Shown here piece after piece: positions 1-6,407 of a stretch of 12,023 nucleotides of DNA (position 1 is the stretch's first letter; each line of letters starts with the position of its first letter). The translations under genes were made by a program, and so were the position numbers. The stretch is from contig JAUXMA010000015.1 in NCBI GenBank assembly GCA_030623425.1, forward strand, positions 1 to 12,023, in the 5' to 3' direction. The notes under the pieces are model-generated. The model was not told the DNA's origin. It searched no databases and saw only the letters and a program-made list of their open reading frames with translations. Origin of the DNA: Rhodospirillaceae bacterium (lineage in GTDB: Bacteria > Pseudomonadota > Alphaproteobacteria > Rhodospirillales > 2-02-FULL-58-16).

Positions 1-290
1 AACTCCTCGCCGGTGAAGTATTGGAAATAAGGGTCCTGCACCCAACGGTCCCAAACCTGCTCGTCCGAGAGGCTGTAGGTGTGTTTCAACATAAACATAC
101 CGATCATGAACCGCACCGGCTCCGCTGGGCGGCCCTGGTCGGAAAAACACCCCGCCAGCTGCTCATCGAGCCAGGTCCAGTCGATCTTGTCCGCCAAAAC
201 GGCAAGCTCGTGTTTCATGTTGATGATCTGATCGAGACGGGCGCGGAAAAGATCGTCATGCCGCGCTTTTTGTGGCTGTTTCGGTCGCAT
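1..290 (-). CDS. IS5-family transposase, N-terminal fragment (cut by window edge)
   Basis: Reading leftwards from ATG at 290-288, an uninterrupted frame of 96 codons runs off the window. It starts MRPKQPQKARHDDLF and ends in DPYFQYFTGEE. The stretch EPVRFMIGMFMLKHTYSLSD followed by WDRWVQDPYFQYF is the N-terminal DUF772-type region of IS5-family transposases, in which a conserved NPYFQYF-like motif precedes the DDE catalytic domain. The catalytic residues are outside the window, so activity cannot be judged. The start is chosen because it is the first ATG after stop codons in the leader and matches the usual family N-terminus. The element lies immediately downstream of tatD in the reading direction and interrupts the next gene. 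The family assignment is firm; the exact subgroup is not. Confidence 0.85.
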   Translation of the reverse strand, partial: MRPKQPQKARHDDLFRARLDQIINMKHELAVLADKIDWTWLDEQLAGCFSDQGRPAEPVRFMIGMFMLKHTYSLSDEQVWDRWVQDPYFQYFTGEE

Positions 291-349
291 TTGAACCCCC
301 GAATCATGAGCTTTCAGGGAATCACAAATGGGCCGGAAAAGGAATCCCA

Positions 350-393
350 AATCGCAAGAAAACGACCGTCAAAAACGCGATTTCTTGCAGATT
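350..393. repeat. Imperfect inverted repeat in IS leader
   Basis: AATCGCAAGAAA at 350-361 is complementary to TTTCTTGCAGATT at 381-393, giving 12 pairs with one bulged base around a 19-base loop. It lies in the non-coding leader between the IS end and the transposase start, so it would be present in any transcript reading into the transposase. It could be a subterminal transposase-binding repeat or an RNA hairpin limiting read-through expression. No T-run follows the stem on the minus strand, so it is not a standard intrinsic terminator. The function is inference. Confidence 0.45.
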
Positions 394-446
394 CCGTTAC
401 TTCAAATCACAAAAACCCCAAGGGGAATCAATGGCGTCCGAGTTCT

Positions 447-548
447 TCACGGGGAACTATTTATAAAATCAATCCAAAGCCCTGAAAGGATGTCGTCCAA
501 GCGTTTGACGCCGGGGGAACTGCCGCGGCCGAGGATGGTCAGCCGCAT
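447..548 (-). pseudogene. MBL-fold metallohydrolase (PhnP-like, COG1235), 5' stub truncated by IS
   Basis: ATG at 548-546 lies inside the last codons of tatD (overlap 539-548) and opens MRLTILGRGSSPGV, the classic N-terminal strand and glycine-rich turn of PhnP-like metallo-beta-lactamase-fold hydrolases (family form MxxTxLGxGxSxGVP). In alphaproteobacteria this gene commonly follows metG and tatD, which supports the call. After residue 14 the sequence stops looking like the family (a Pro-Arg-x-Gly stretch is expected) and reads KRLDDILSGLWIDF before a TGA at 449-447. The zinc ligands (HxHxDH) that should come later are absent. The last part is IS sequence, so only about 508-548 is native. 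Without its metal site the stub cannot be functional. The remainder may lie beyond the far end of the IS. Confidence 0.65.
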
Positions 549-1357
549 GAAAGCAAGCCTTCCGGCGCCCGGGCTTTGCCGAAAAGGCGGAAAAAATTGT
601 CCGTCGTGGCGGCGGCGAACTCGGCCGCCGGCACGGCCTTGAGTTCCGCCAGCCGCGCCGCCGTGAAAGCGGCGAAGGCCGGCTCGTTGCGTTTGCCGCG
701 CTTCGGCGCCGGCGCCAGGTAGGGCGCATCCGTCTCCACCAAAAGCCGCTCCAGCGGCAGCCCCCTTGCCGTTTCCCGCAACGCCTTGGCGCCAGCGAAG
801 GTGACGATGCCGGAAAACGAGATGTAAAGGCCCATGTCAAGCACCATCGAGGCCGTTTCGGCGGTCGAGCTGAAACAGTGGATGAGACCGGAAAAGCCGC
901 CGGCCGCCTGTTCCTCGCCTAAGATGGCGAGGATGTCGTCGTCGGCGTCGCGGGCATGGACGACGACCGGCAGGCCGCTTTCCCGCGCCGCCTCGATGTG
1001 GACGCGGAAGCTACGCCGCTGCGCTTCCTTCGGGCTCAACTCGTAGTGATAGTCGAGGCCGGTTTCGCCGAACCCCACCACCCTCGGGTGCCGGGCCAAG
1101 CTGATAAGGCGTTCGGTGGTGACCTCCGGTTCGCGGCCGGCCTCGTGGGGATGGACGCCGACGGTGCAAAAGACGTTGTCGAAGCGCTCGGCCAGCGCCA
1201 AAACCGGTTCGAAGCCGGTGACGCGGGTGCAAATGGTGAGAATATGGCCGACGCCGGCCGCCAGGGCGCGGTCGACCAGCTCATCCAACTCACCGTCAAA
1301 ATCGGCGAAATCGAGGTGGCAGTGACTGTCGACAAGTCCTGGGGACCGCGCCGTCAT
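539..1357 (-). CDS. tatD: TatD-family metal-dependent deoxyribonuclease
   Basis: A 272-residue protein of normal TatD length, a TIM-barrel hydrolase that cuts DNA (3'-5' exonuclease and AP-type activities are known in the family) and acts in the cytoplasm. The complete metal site is visible: DSHCHLD (His12, His14), GFGETGLDY (Glu98), VVVHARD (His134), LIHCFSS (His160) and ETDAPYLAP (Asp210). The GVHPHE motif is at 67-72. The start is ATG 1357-1355, chosen because it overlaps the metG stop codon by one base (TGATG), a usual translational-coupling arrangement; a much longer open frame exists upstream but overlaps metG. The C-terminus is NFFRLFGKA followed by a short tail ending in SCG. The next gene, an MBL-fold hydrolase, overlaps the tail but is broken by an IS. 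Function is well supported by family; the cellular role (DNA repair or turnover) is general knowledge. Confidence 0.95.
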   Translation of the reverse strand: MTARSPGLVDSHCHLDFADFDGELDELVDRALAAGVGHILTICTRVTGFEPVLALAERFDNVFCTVGVHPHEAGREPEVTTERLISLARHPRVVGFGETGLDYHYELSPKEAQRRSFRVHIEAARESGLPVVVHARDADDDILAILGEEQAAGGFSGLIHCFSSTAETASMVLDMGLYISFSGIVTFAGAKALRETARGLPLERLLVETDAPYLAPAPKRGKRNEPAFAAFTAARLAELKAVPAAEFAAATTDNFFRLFGKARAPEGLLSCG

Positions 1358-2913
1358 CAAGGCCCCTGCCCTTCGACCGCTAAGCGCGGAAACACCCCTT
1401 CCGGCTTCGGCAGGGCGGTCGCCGGAACCAGCGCGTGACCAGGGCCTAGGAAGGCGAAGGCGCGGCGGTCTTCGGCGACGGCCAATTGATCCAGCATCCG
1501 GTCCATGGACCGGGGCATGAACGGCAACGTCAGGATCGCCAGATTCCTGATCGTCTCGGCCAGAACGTAGAGAACCGTCGCCATGCGCTCCGGGGCTTCC
1601 GTCTTCAGTTTCCAAGGCGCTTGCCGGTCGGCGTAGACGTTGCAGGCGCGGATCACCGTCCAGATCGCCGCCAGGACCTCGTGGAACGCTTGCACGTCCA
1701 TGTTTCCCCTGGTTTTTTCGAGCAAGCCATGGACTTCGGCGAGCAGGGTCTCGTCGTCGCCGGTGAGCGTTCCCGGCGGCGGCACCGCGCCGGCGCAGTT
1801 CTTGGCGATCATCGACAGCACCCTTTGCGCCAGATTGCCGAAGTCGTTGGCCAGCTCCCCGTTCAAGCGGTTGACCATGGCGTGGTGGGAAAAATCGCCG
1901 TCGTTGCCGAACGGCACTTCGCGCAACAGAAAGTAGCGCACTTGATCGAGGCCGTATTTGTCGACCAGATGATAGGGATCGATGACGTTGCCCAGGGACT
2001 TGGATATTTTTTCCCCCTCGTTGGTCCACCAGCCGTGGGCGAAAACTCTTTTCGGCGGTTCCAGGTCCGCCGCCATAAGGAAAGCCGGCCAATAGACGGC
2101 GTGAAACCTCAGGATGTCCTTGCCGACCATGTGCAGATCGGCCGGCCAAAAGGCGGCGTATTCATCCGACCCGGTGTCGGGAAAGCCGATGGCGGTGATG
2201 TAGTTGGTGAGCGCGTCCAGCCAAACGTAAATGATGTGATCGGCATCGCCGGGGACGGGAACGCCCCACTGGAAGCTGGTCCGCGACACCGACAGGTCCT
2301 GCAGTCCGCCCTTGACGAAGCTGATCACCTCGTTGCGGCGGCTTGCCGGCAGGATGAAGTCGGGATGGTCGGCGAAAAGCCTCAACAGGGGTTCTTGCCA
2401 TGCCGACAGGCGGAAGAAGTAGCTGGGCTCCTCCAGCCATTCCACTTCGGCGCCGGAAGGCGCGATTTTGCCGCCGCCGGGACCGTCGATCAGTTCGCTC
2501 TCGCCGTAAAAGGCCTCGTCGCGGACCGCGTACCAGCCGGCATAGGTGCCAAGATAGATCTGCTCCCTTTCCATCAACCGCCGCCACAAGTCCTGGCAGG
2601 CATGCCGGTGCCGTTCCTCGGTGGTGCGGATGAAGTCGTCGAAGCTGAAATTCATGAACTTGGCGAGCTCGTGGAAATTCCGCGACACCTTGTCGGTGAA
2701 GGCCCGCGGCTCCATGCCGGCGGCGCGGGCCGATTTCTCGACCTTTTGGCCATGTTCGTCGGTGCCGGTGAGGAACTTCACCTCGTAGCCGTCGAGGCGC
2801 TTGAACCGGGCCAGGACGTCGCAAGCCAAGGAAGTGTACGCGTGACCGATGTGGGGGTCGTCGTTGACGTAGTAGATCGGCGTGGTGATGTAATAGCGTT
2901 TGCCCCTGGCCAT
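1357..2913 (-). CDS. metG: Methionyl-tRNA synthetase
   Basis: A 518-residue class I aminoacyl-tRNA synthetase that charges tRNA-Met with methionine in the cytoplasm. The HIGH signature is at residues 21-24 (DPHIGHAY), TGTDEHGQK follows at 49-57, the VWLDAL motif is at 230-235, and the KMSKS loop appears as KISKS at 302-306 (GEKISKSLGNV). The anticodon-binding helical domain fills the C-terminal third. The connective peptide lacks the CxxC zinc knuckles of the E. coli enzyme and there is no C-terminal EMAP/Trbp111 tRNA-binding domain, which fits the shorter form common in alphaproteobacteria. The start at 2913 is supported by a good ribosome binding site (AGGAG at 2927-2923, 9 bases upstream). 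It sits 35 bases after holB and overlaps tatD by one base. Confidence 0.97.
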   Translation of the reverse strand: MARGKRYYITTPIYYVNDDPHIGHAYTSLACDVLARFKRLDGYEVKFLTGTDEHGQKVEKSARAAGMEPRAFTDKVSRNFHELAKFMNFSFDDFIRTTEERHRHACQDLWRRLMEREQIYLGTYAGWYAVRDEAFYGESELIDGPGGGKIAPSGAEVEWLEEPSYFFRLSAWQEPLLRLFADHPDFILPASRRNEVISFVKGGLQDLSVSRTSFQWGVPVPGDADHIIYVWLDALTNYITAIGFPDTGSDEYAAFWPADLHMVGKDILRFHAVYWPAFLMAADLEPPKRVFAHGWWTNEGEKISKSLGNVIDPYHLVDKYGLDQVRYFLLREVPFGNDGDFSHHAMVNRLNGELANDFGNLAQRVLSMIAKNCAGAVPPPGTLTGDDETLLAEVHGLLEKTRGNMDVQAFHEVLAAIWTVIRACNVYADRQAPWKLKTEAPERMATVLYVLAETIRNLAILTLPFMPRSMDRMLDQLAVAEDRRAFAFLGPGHALVPATALPKPEGVFPRLAVEGQGP

Positions 2914-2922
2914 CGCCGTTCT

Positions 2923-2927
2923 CTCCT
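2923..2927 (-). promoter_or_regulatory. Ribosome binding site of metG
   Basis: AGGAG (minus strand) 9 bases before the metG ATG, within the 35-base holB-metG gap. It fixes the metG start and shows that this gene initiates independently, unlike its overlapping neighbour tatD. Confidence 0.75.
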
Positions 2928-2948
2928 GGAAATTCTCGATTATTCAGG

Positions 2949-4076
2949 TTAGCGGGTGGTGTTTTCCAGGGCGTGGAAAACATTGAGAATGACCTGTTTG
3001 CGTTCCAGCTTGGCGCCACCGGCCAATGCCAGCAAGCGGTTGATCTTTTCCCACACCTCCAGCCAGCGATCAAGGCCGCTCGCCGCCGCCAAGCGGCGCA
3101 TCAGCGCCAATTCCGCCGCCGGCATCCCCTCGGGCTGCATCCCGCCGCCGTTCGCGGCGAACACGATCAGCCGTCCAAGCCACCAGCGCAACAGGTCGGT
3201 GGCGGCGTCAAAAAGTTCCTCGGCGCCGGCCCTGCCCAGGCGCCCGGCGAATTCGTGCAGGGCGGCGACGTCCAACCGGGGCAAGGATTGCAGCAGGGCC
3301 AGCAGATCGCGGTACAGCCCCAGGCCTCCGCCCTTGGACAGAGCCAGGGCGCGTCCGGGACTGCCCTCGGCCAAACGCGCCAGTTCGGCCGCCTCGTCGG
3401 CCGTCAGGTCCGGCGAGAATCGGACGGCAAGCGCCGCCACGCGGTCCTCGGCCAGGGGCTTCAGCCGGAGCATGCGGCAGCGCGAACGGATGGTCGCCGG
3501 CAGGTTTCCGGGATTATGCGCGATGAGCAAAAAAAGGACCCGTTTCGGCGGTTCCTCCAGGATTTTGAGCAAGGCGTTGGCGGAATTGGCGTTCATCTCG
3601 TCGGCGCCGTCGATGACCACCACTCGCCAGCCTCCCTCCGCCGCCGTCAGGCTCAGAAAGGGAGCGATGCCGCGGATATCGTCAACGACGATCTCGGAGC
3701 GCATTTTTCCCGTTTCCGGGTGGGCTGTGCGCTCGATCGTCAACAGATCGGCGTGGCCGCCGCTGGCGACGCGGCGAAAGACCGGCTCGGAGGGCCCGAC
3801 GTAAAGGTTTTCCGCCGCCGGCGGAGCGCCGCCGAACAGTGCGCCGGTGGCCGCCTCCCCTGCCCCTCTGGCAAGCACGAAGCGGGTGAAGCGGAAGGCC
3901 AGCGTCGCCTTGCCGATCCCCCTCGGCCCACAAATCAACCAGGCATGGACCAGCCGGCCGCAATGGAATGCCTCGAGAAGAACCCTTTCGGCTTCCGCGT
4001 GGCCAACGAGATCGGGGGTTTTCCGCGGCGGCGGCGGTCCGTTTTCGCCGCTCGGAACGCCTTCAAGACGGCTCAC
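2949..4076 (-). CDS. holB: DNA polymerase III delta' subunit (clamp loader)
   Basis: A 375-residue AAA+ protein, the delta' subunit of the clamp-loader complex that places the beta clamp on primed DNA. Visible motifs, counting from the GTG start at 4076-4074: Walker A GPRGIGKAT at 50-58, a Walker-B-like strand VVVIDGADEM at 152-161, LLKILEEPP at 169-177 and the SRC sensor/arginine-finger motif at 198-200 (TIRSRC). The four-cysteine zinc module of the E. coli protein is absent. The Walker A consensus is intact, whereas E. coli delta' has a degenerate one. The GTG start is chosen because it overlaps the tmk stop by four bases (GTGA) and gives the expected N-terminus; a longer frame from 4163 would overlap tmk by 91 bases. 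The last residues are NTTR before TAA. Confidence 0.93.
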   Translation of the reverse strand: MSRLEGVPSGENGPPPPRKTPDLVGHAEAERVLLEAFHCGRLVHAWLICGPRGIGKATLAFRFTRFVLARGAGEAATGALFGGAPPAAENLYVGPSEPVFRRVASGGHADLLTIERTAHPETGKMRSEIVVDDIRGIAPFLSLTAAEGGWRVVVIDGADEMNANSANALLKILEEPPKRVLFLLIAHNPGNLPATIRSRCRMLRLKPLAEDRVAALAVRFSPDLTADEAAELARLAEGSPGRALALSKGGGLGLYRDLLALLQSLPRLDVAALHEFAGRLGRAGAEELFDAATDLLRWWLGRLIVFAANGGGMQPEGMPAAELALMRRLAAASGLDRWLEVWEKINRLLALAGGAKLERKQVILNVFHALENTTR

Positions 4077-4723
4077 AGGGCTACTCCCATGCGCTCGCCC
4101 ACCAGCCGGCGGACCGCCTCTCGGACCGATTCGACGCTGCCGCCGGCGTCGACGATGACGCAACGGTTCCGTTCGCGTTCGGCGATGTCGAGATAGCCTT
4201 GGCGCAGGCGCTGGTGAAATGTCCTCTGCATGCGCTCGTACCGGTCCTCGGCGCCGCTCCGTGCCGCCGCCCGTTGCAACCCCTCTTCCACGCTCACATC
4301 CAGGATCACCGTCAGGTCGGGAGCGAAATCACCGACGATGAGGCGGTGCAGCCCCGCCACCGTCCGCCGCCCCAGTTGGTGGCCAAAGCCCTGGTAGGCC
4401 ATGGTCGAATCGGCGAAACGATCCGACAGCACCCAGCGCCCGGCGGCCAGGGCCGGCAAGACCGTACGCTCTAGATGTTCGTGCCTGGCCGCGTAATGCA
4501 GCAAAACCTCGGTCATCGGCGCCCATTTATCGACGTCGCCTTTGACCAGCAAGTCGCGGATTTTCTCCGCCCCCGGCGCGCCGCCGGGCTCGTGGGTGAG
4601 CAGGGCGTCAATGCCGGCGTCCTTGAGGGAGCGCCCCAACAAGGCGGCTTGCGTCGACTTACCGGCGCCGTCGATGCCTTCGAAAGTGATGAGCTTGCCC
4701 CGCGCCGCTGGCCCGGTGCCCAT
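4073..4723 (-). CDS. tmk: Thymidylate kinase (dTMP kinase)
   Basis: A 216-residue nucleoside monophosphate kinase that phosphorylates dTMP to dTDP with ATP, the committed step towards dTTP. The P-loop GIDGAGKST is at residues 16-24, EPGG at 45-48, the DRF/DRY-type motif SDRFADSTMAYQG at 100-112, and a lid segment with arginines near SGAEDRYERM. Its length is typical. I chose ATG 4723-4721, one base after the dac stop (TGA-G-ATG), rather than ATG 4750, which would add nine residues and overlap dac by 26 bases; neither has a strong Shine-Dalgarno sequence, which suggests coupling to dac translation. Its stop overlaps the holB start by four bases. Linkage of tmk to holB is common in bacteria and ties dTTP supply to replication. 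Confidence 0.95.
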   Translation of the reverse strand: MGTGPAARGKLITFEGIDGAGKSTQAALLGRSLKDAGIDALLTHEPGGAPGAEKIRDLLVKGDVDKWAPMTEVLLHYAARHEHLERTVLPALAAGRWVLSDRFADSTMAYQGFGHQLGRRTVAGLHRLIVGDFAPDLTVILDVSVEEGLQRAAARSGAEDRYERMQRTFHQRLRQGYLDIAERERNRCVIVDAGGSVESVREAVRRLVGERMGVAL

Positions 4724-4724
4724 C

Positions 4725-5873
4725 TCAGCCGGACCCGCCCCAAAGAACATAATTCAACGCCGCTCCCAACCGGCCGATCAGGCCCAGGCGCTCGACCTCG
4801 GCGCCCGCCACCAGAGGCAAGCGCATGGGCGCCGCGCCCGGCGCCTCGACAACCAGCTCGGCCACCGCCGCCCCCTCATTCAACGGCGCCGAAAGGGGAC
4901 CGCGGTATCTCACCGTCACCTTCATTCCACGGCGCGCCTTGCGGGAAAGAGTGACCACCAGATCGTTCTTGATGACCAGCGGCACCGTCGTCTCCTGCCC
5001 GAGCCAAACTTCCGCCTCCCCCACCGTCTCCCCGGCCTTGAACAAGGCATAATTGCCGAATTCGCGGAATCCCCATTCGATAAAGCGTTGCGATTCCCGC
5101 GCCCGCGCCCTTTTCGTGGGCAGGCCGTTGACCACCAGGATCAGGCGCCGCTCGCCGCGCTTGGCGGCGGCGACCAAGCCGTAACCCGATGAATCCGTAT
5201 GGCCTGTTTTCAGCCCATCGACTCCTATGTTCCGGAAGAGAAGCGGGTTCCTGTTGGGTTGGCGGATGCCGTTGTGGGTAAACTCCCGTTCCGCGTAGTA
5301 ATGGTAGTATTCGGGAAAGTTCTCAATGGTCCGCCGGGCGAGAACGGCAAGGTCCCTGGACGTCGTCAGGTGTTCGGGATGGGGCCAGCCAGTGGCGTTT
5401 TTGAAGACGCTGTTCTCTAGTCCGATCTGGCGCCCGCGCCGGGTCATTTCCTCGGCGAAAGCGGCCTCGCCGCCGGCCAGCCCTTCGGCGACGACGATGC
5501 TGGCGTCGTTGCCGGACTGAACGATGATGCCGAGGAGCAAATCCTCCACCTTCACCCGTTCGCCGGGCTCTAGGAACATGGTGGAACTTCCGCTCCTGGC
5601 GCCGCCTTTGCGCCAGGCCGCGACGCTGACCGCAAAGGTGTCGTCAAGGGAAAGGCTGCCATCCCGAAGCCGCTCGAAAACCATGTAAGCGGTCATCATC
5701 TTGCTCATCGAGGCGGGAACCATGGCTTGAACGGCATTTTTCTCGAACAGTACCGTCCCGGTCGAGATGTCCATGAGAAAGGCCTGGCGGGCGATGGTTT
5801 CCAGGGCCCAGGCCGGGCGGCCGGAAAACAGCCCGGCGGCCGCCAACAGCAAAACGCCGGCGGCGGTGATCAT
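4725..5873 (-). CDS. D-alanyl-D-alanine carboxypeptidase, S11 family (PBP5/6-type)
   Basis: A DacA/DacC-like penicillin-binding protein that removes the terminal D-Ala from peptidoglycan pentapeptides in the periplasm. All three active-site motifs are present, counting from ATG 5873-5871: SMSK at 55-58 (Ser55 nucleophile), SGN at 120-122 and KTG at 222-224. The C-terminal PBP5_C beta domain follows (about 275-355) and ends in an amphipathic helix (GLIGRLGAALNYVLW) that should anchor it to the membrane surface. The N-terminal hydrophobic stretch with PAWA-LE is a signal peptide, cut after about residue 23. The start is uncertain: four arginines lie directly upstream in frame and would make a good signal n-region, so ATG 5990 or 6023 are alternatives. 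The upstream 38 codons, however, use poorer codons (roughly half end in G or C) and look non-coding. tmk starts one base after its stop. Confidence 0.92.
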   Translation of the reverse strand: MITAAGVLLLAAAGLFSGRPAWALETIARQAFLMDISTGTVLFEKNAVQAMVPASMSKMMTAYMVFERLRDGSLSLDDTFAVSVAAWRKGGARSGSSTMFLEPGERVKVEDLLLGIIVQSGNDASIVVAEGLAGGEAAFAEEMTRRGRQIGLENSVFKNATGWPHPEHLTTSRDLAVLARRTIENFPEYYHYYAEREFTHNGIRQPNRNPLLFRNIGVDGLKTGHTDSSGYGLVAAAKRGERRLILVVNGLPTKRARARESQRFIEWGFREFGNYALFKAGETVGEAEVWLGQETTVPLVIKNDLVVTLSRKARRGMKVTVRYRGPLSAPLNEGAAVAELVVEAPGAAPMRLPLVAGAEVERLGLIGRLGAALNYVLWGGSG

Positions 5874-6040
5874 TCTTCGCCGCCTGGATGCGGTCAATCG
5901 GGCAAGAGCATGTCTGTGTCGATAAGAATCGGCACCGGCCCGCTCCCCCGCCCGGCGCTGAACAATCTTGAAATGCTCTAGAAAGGGCATGGTCGTGTAT
6001 TCAACCGCTTTGGGAATCCCCATAAAAAAGCCTGCTCTAG
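5874..6040 (-). other. dac leader region between dac start and IS remnant
   Basis: This stretch of 167 bases holds either the native leader of dac or an N-terminal extension of it (alternative starts at 5990 and 6023). Since the IS remnant separates it from rlpA, any promoter for the dac-tmk-holB-metG-tatD block might lie here, but I see no convincing -35/-10 pair. No other gene is visible. Confidence 0.35.
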
Positions 6041-6400
6041 GCCTTGTTGACAATTAACCAATTCTCAATCCTTGCCGTGATTCAAAGAATCCATTTGAAC
6101 CTTGATGGAGGTTGGGATGAATCACAAGGGTTTGACGGACGGACAATGGGATCGGATCAAGGACTTGGTGGAAGGCCTGCCGGGCGAACATCTGTTGGCC
6201 GGCAAAGCCGGCATGGAAGCGGCCATCCCGCCGAACCGATCCCGGTCCCAACTCATCCCCCATGATAAGGAGGTCTACAGGGAAAGACACCTCGTTGAAC
6301 GCTTCATCAATAAAACCAAACGCTTCCGGTGCATCGCAACGTGTTACGAGAAGACGGACACGGCCTACATGGCCATGCTCTTTCTCGCGGGAGCGGTGTG
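6041..6400 (+). mobile_element. Degenerate IS427-type (IS5 family) element, internally deleted
   Basis: A plus-strand remnant between the divergently placed dac leader and the end of rlpA. The left end appears to be near 6041, where GGCCTTGTTGACAATTAA resembles an IS terminal repeat. The right end is not recognisable: transposase coding sequence continues to about 6398 and rlpA ends at 6408, and I find no matching inverted terminal repeat there. A normal element of this group is about 0.8-0.9 kb; about 360 bases remain, so most of the middle and the right terminus are gone. It cannot move by itself. Insertion here interrupted the usual rlpA-dac neighbourhood without damaging either reading frame. 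Confidence 0.7.
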
Positions 6401-6401
6401 A
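6117..6401 (+). pseudogene. IS427-type transposase remnant (N- and C-terminal ends fused by deletion)
   Basis: A frame of 94 codons plus stop from ATG 6117, preceded by a reasonable ribosome binding site (GGAG at 6107-6110). The start, MNHKGLTDGQWDRIKDLV, is the usual N-terminus of the IS427 group (GLTDxQWxRIxxLLP). It then jumps to the C-terminal signature: AAIPPNRSRSQ, YRERHLVERF and RFRCIATCYEK. In intact relatives about 120-150 residues lie between these parts, including the first two catalytic aspartates (DST and the ADKAYD region); only the glutamate of RHLVERF remains. The frame is kept open, but a DDE transposase lacking both Asp residues cannot be catalytic. It also lacks the usual last few residues, ending in LFLAGAV. 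A small product could still be made; I infer it is just decay. Confidence 0.8.
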
Positions 6402-6407
6402 TACCGA

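Larger units (their letters stand above)
1..500 (-). mobile_element. IS5-family insertion element, 5' part only
   Basis: This is the upstream end of an insertion sequence whose body lies to the left of the window. It holds the start of a transposase gene (from base 290 leftwards) and about 200 bases of non-coding leader that is clearly AT-richer than the surrounding GC-rich genes. The right boundary is inferred from where the open frame of the interrupted MBL-fold gene stops resembling its family and where base composition drops, somewhere between about 480 and 510. I cannot define the terminal inverted repeat or a target-site duplication because the other end is not in view. The leader also contains an imperfect inverted repeat at 350-393 and no other gene that I can support. 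Confidence 0.7.

Noticed and set aside
425..440. Minus-strand terminator in the IS leader (CCCCTTGGGG followed by TTTTT)
   Set aside because: The stem is at most three to four pairs with a very small loop, too weak to support.
1486..2952. Long open frame of 488 codons on the plus strand opposite metG
   Set aside because: It is antisense to a fully conserved metG, has no family resemblance, and long antisense frames are expected in GC-rich genes with strong codon bias.
2973..4196. Plus-strand open frame of 407 codons opposite holB and the end of tmk
   Set aside because: Same reason: a codon-bias shadow of holB, low complexity rich in Gln, Arg and Gly, with no recognisable domain or start signal.
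6047..6075. Outward promoter from the IS end (TTGACA at 6047-6052)
   Set aside because: A perfect -35 hexamer is present, but nothing resembling a -10 element lies 16-18 bases downstream, and it points away from dac.
1..6400. Possible composite transposon formed by the two IS copies
   Set aside because: The elements belong to different subgroups, one is a dead remnant, and the genes between them are core housekeeping genes in a conserved order.
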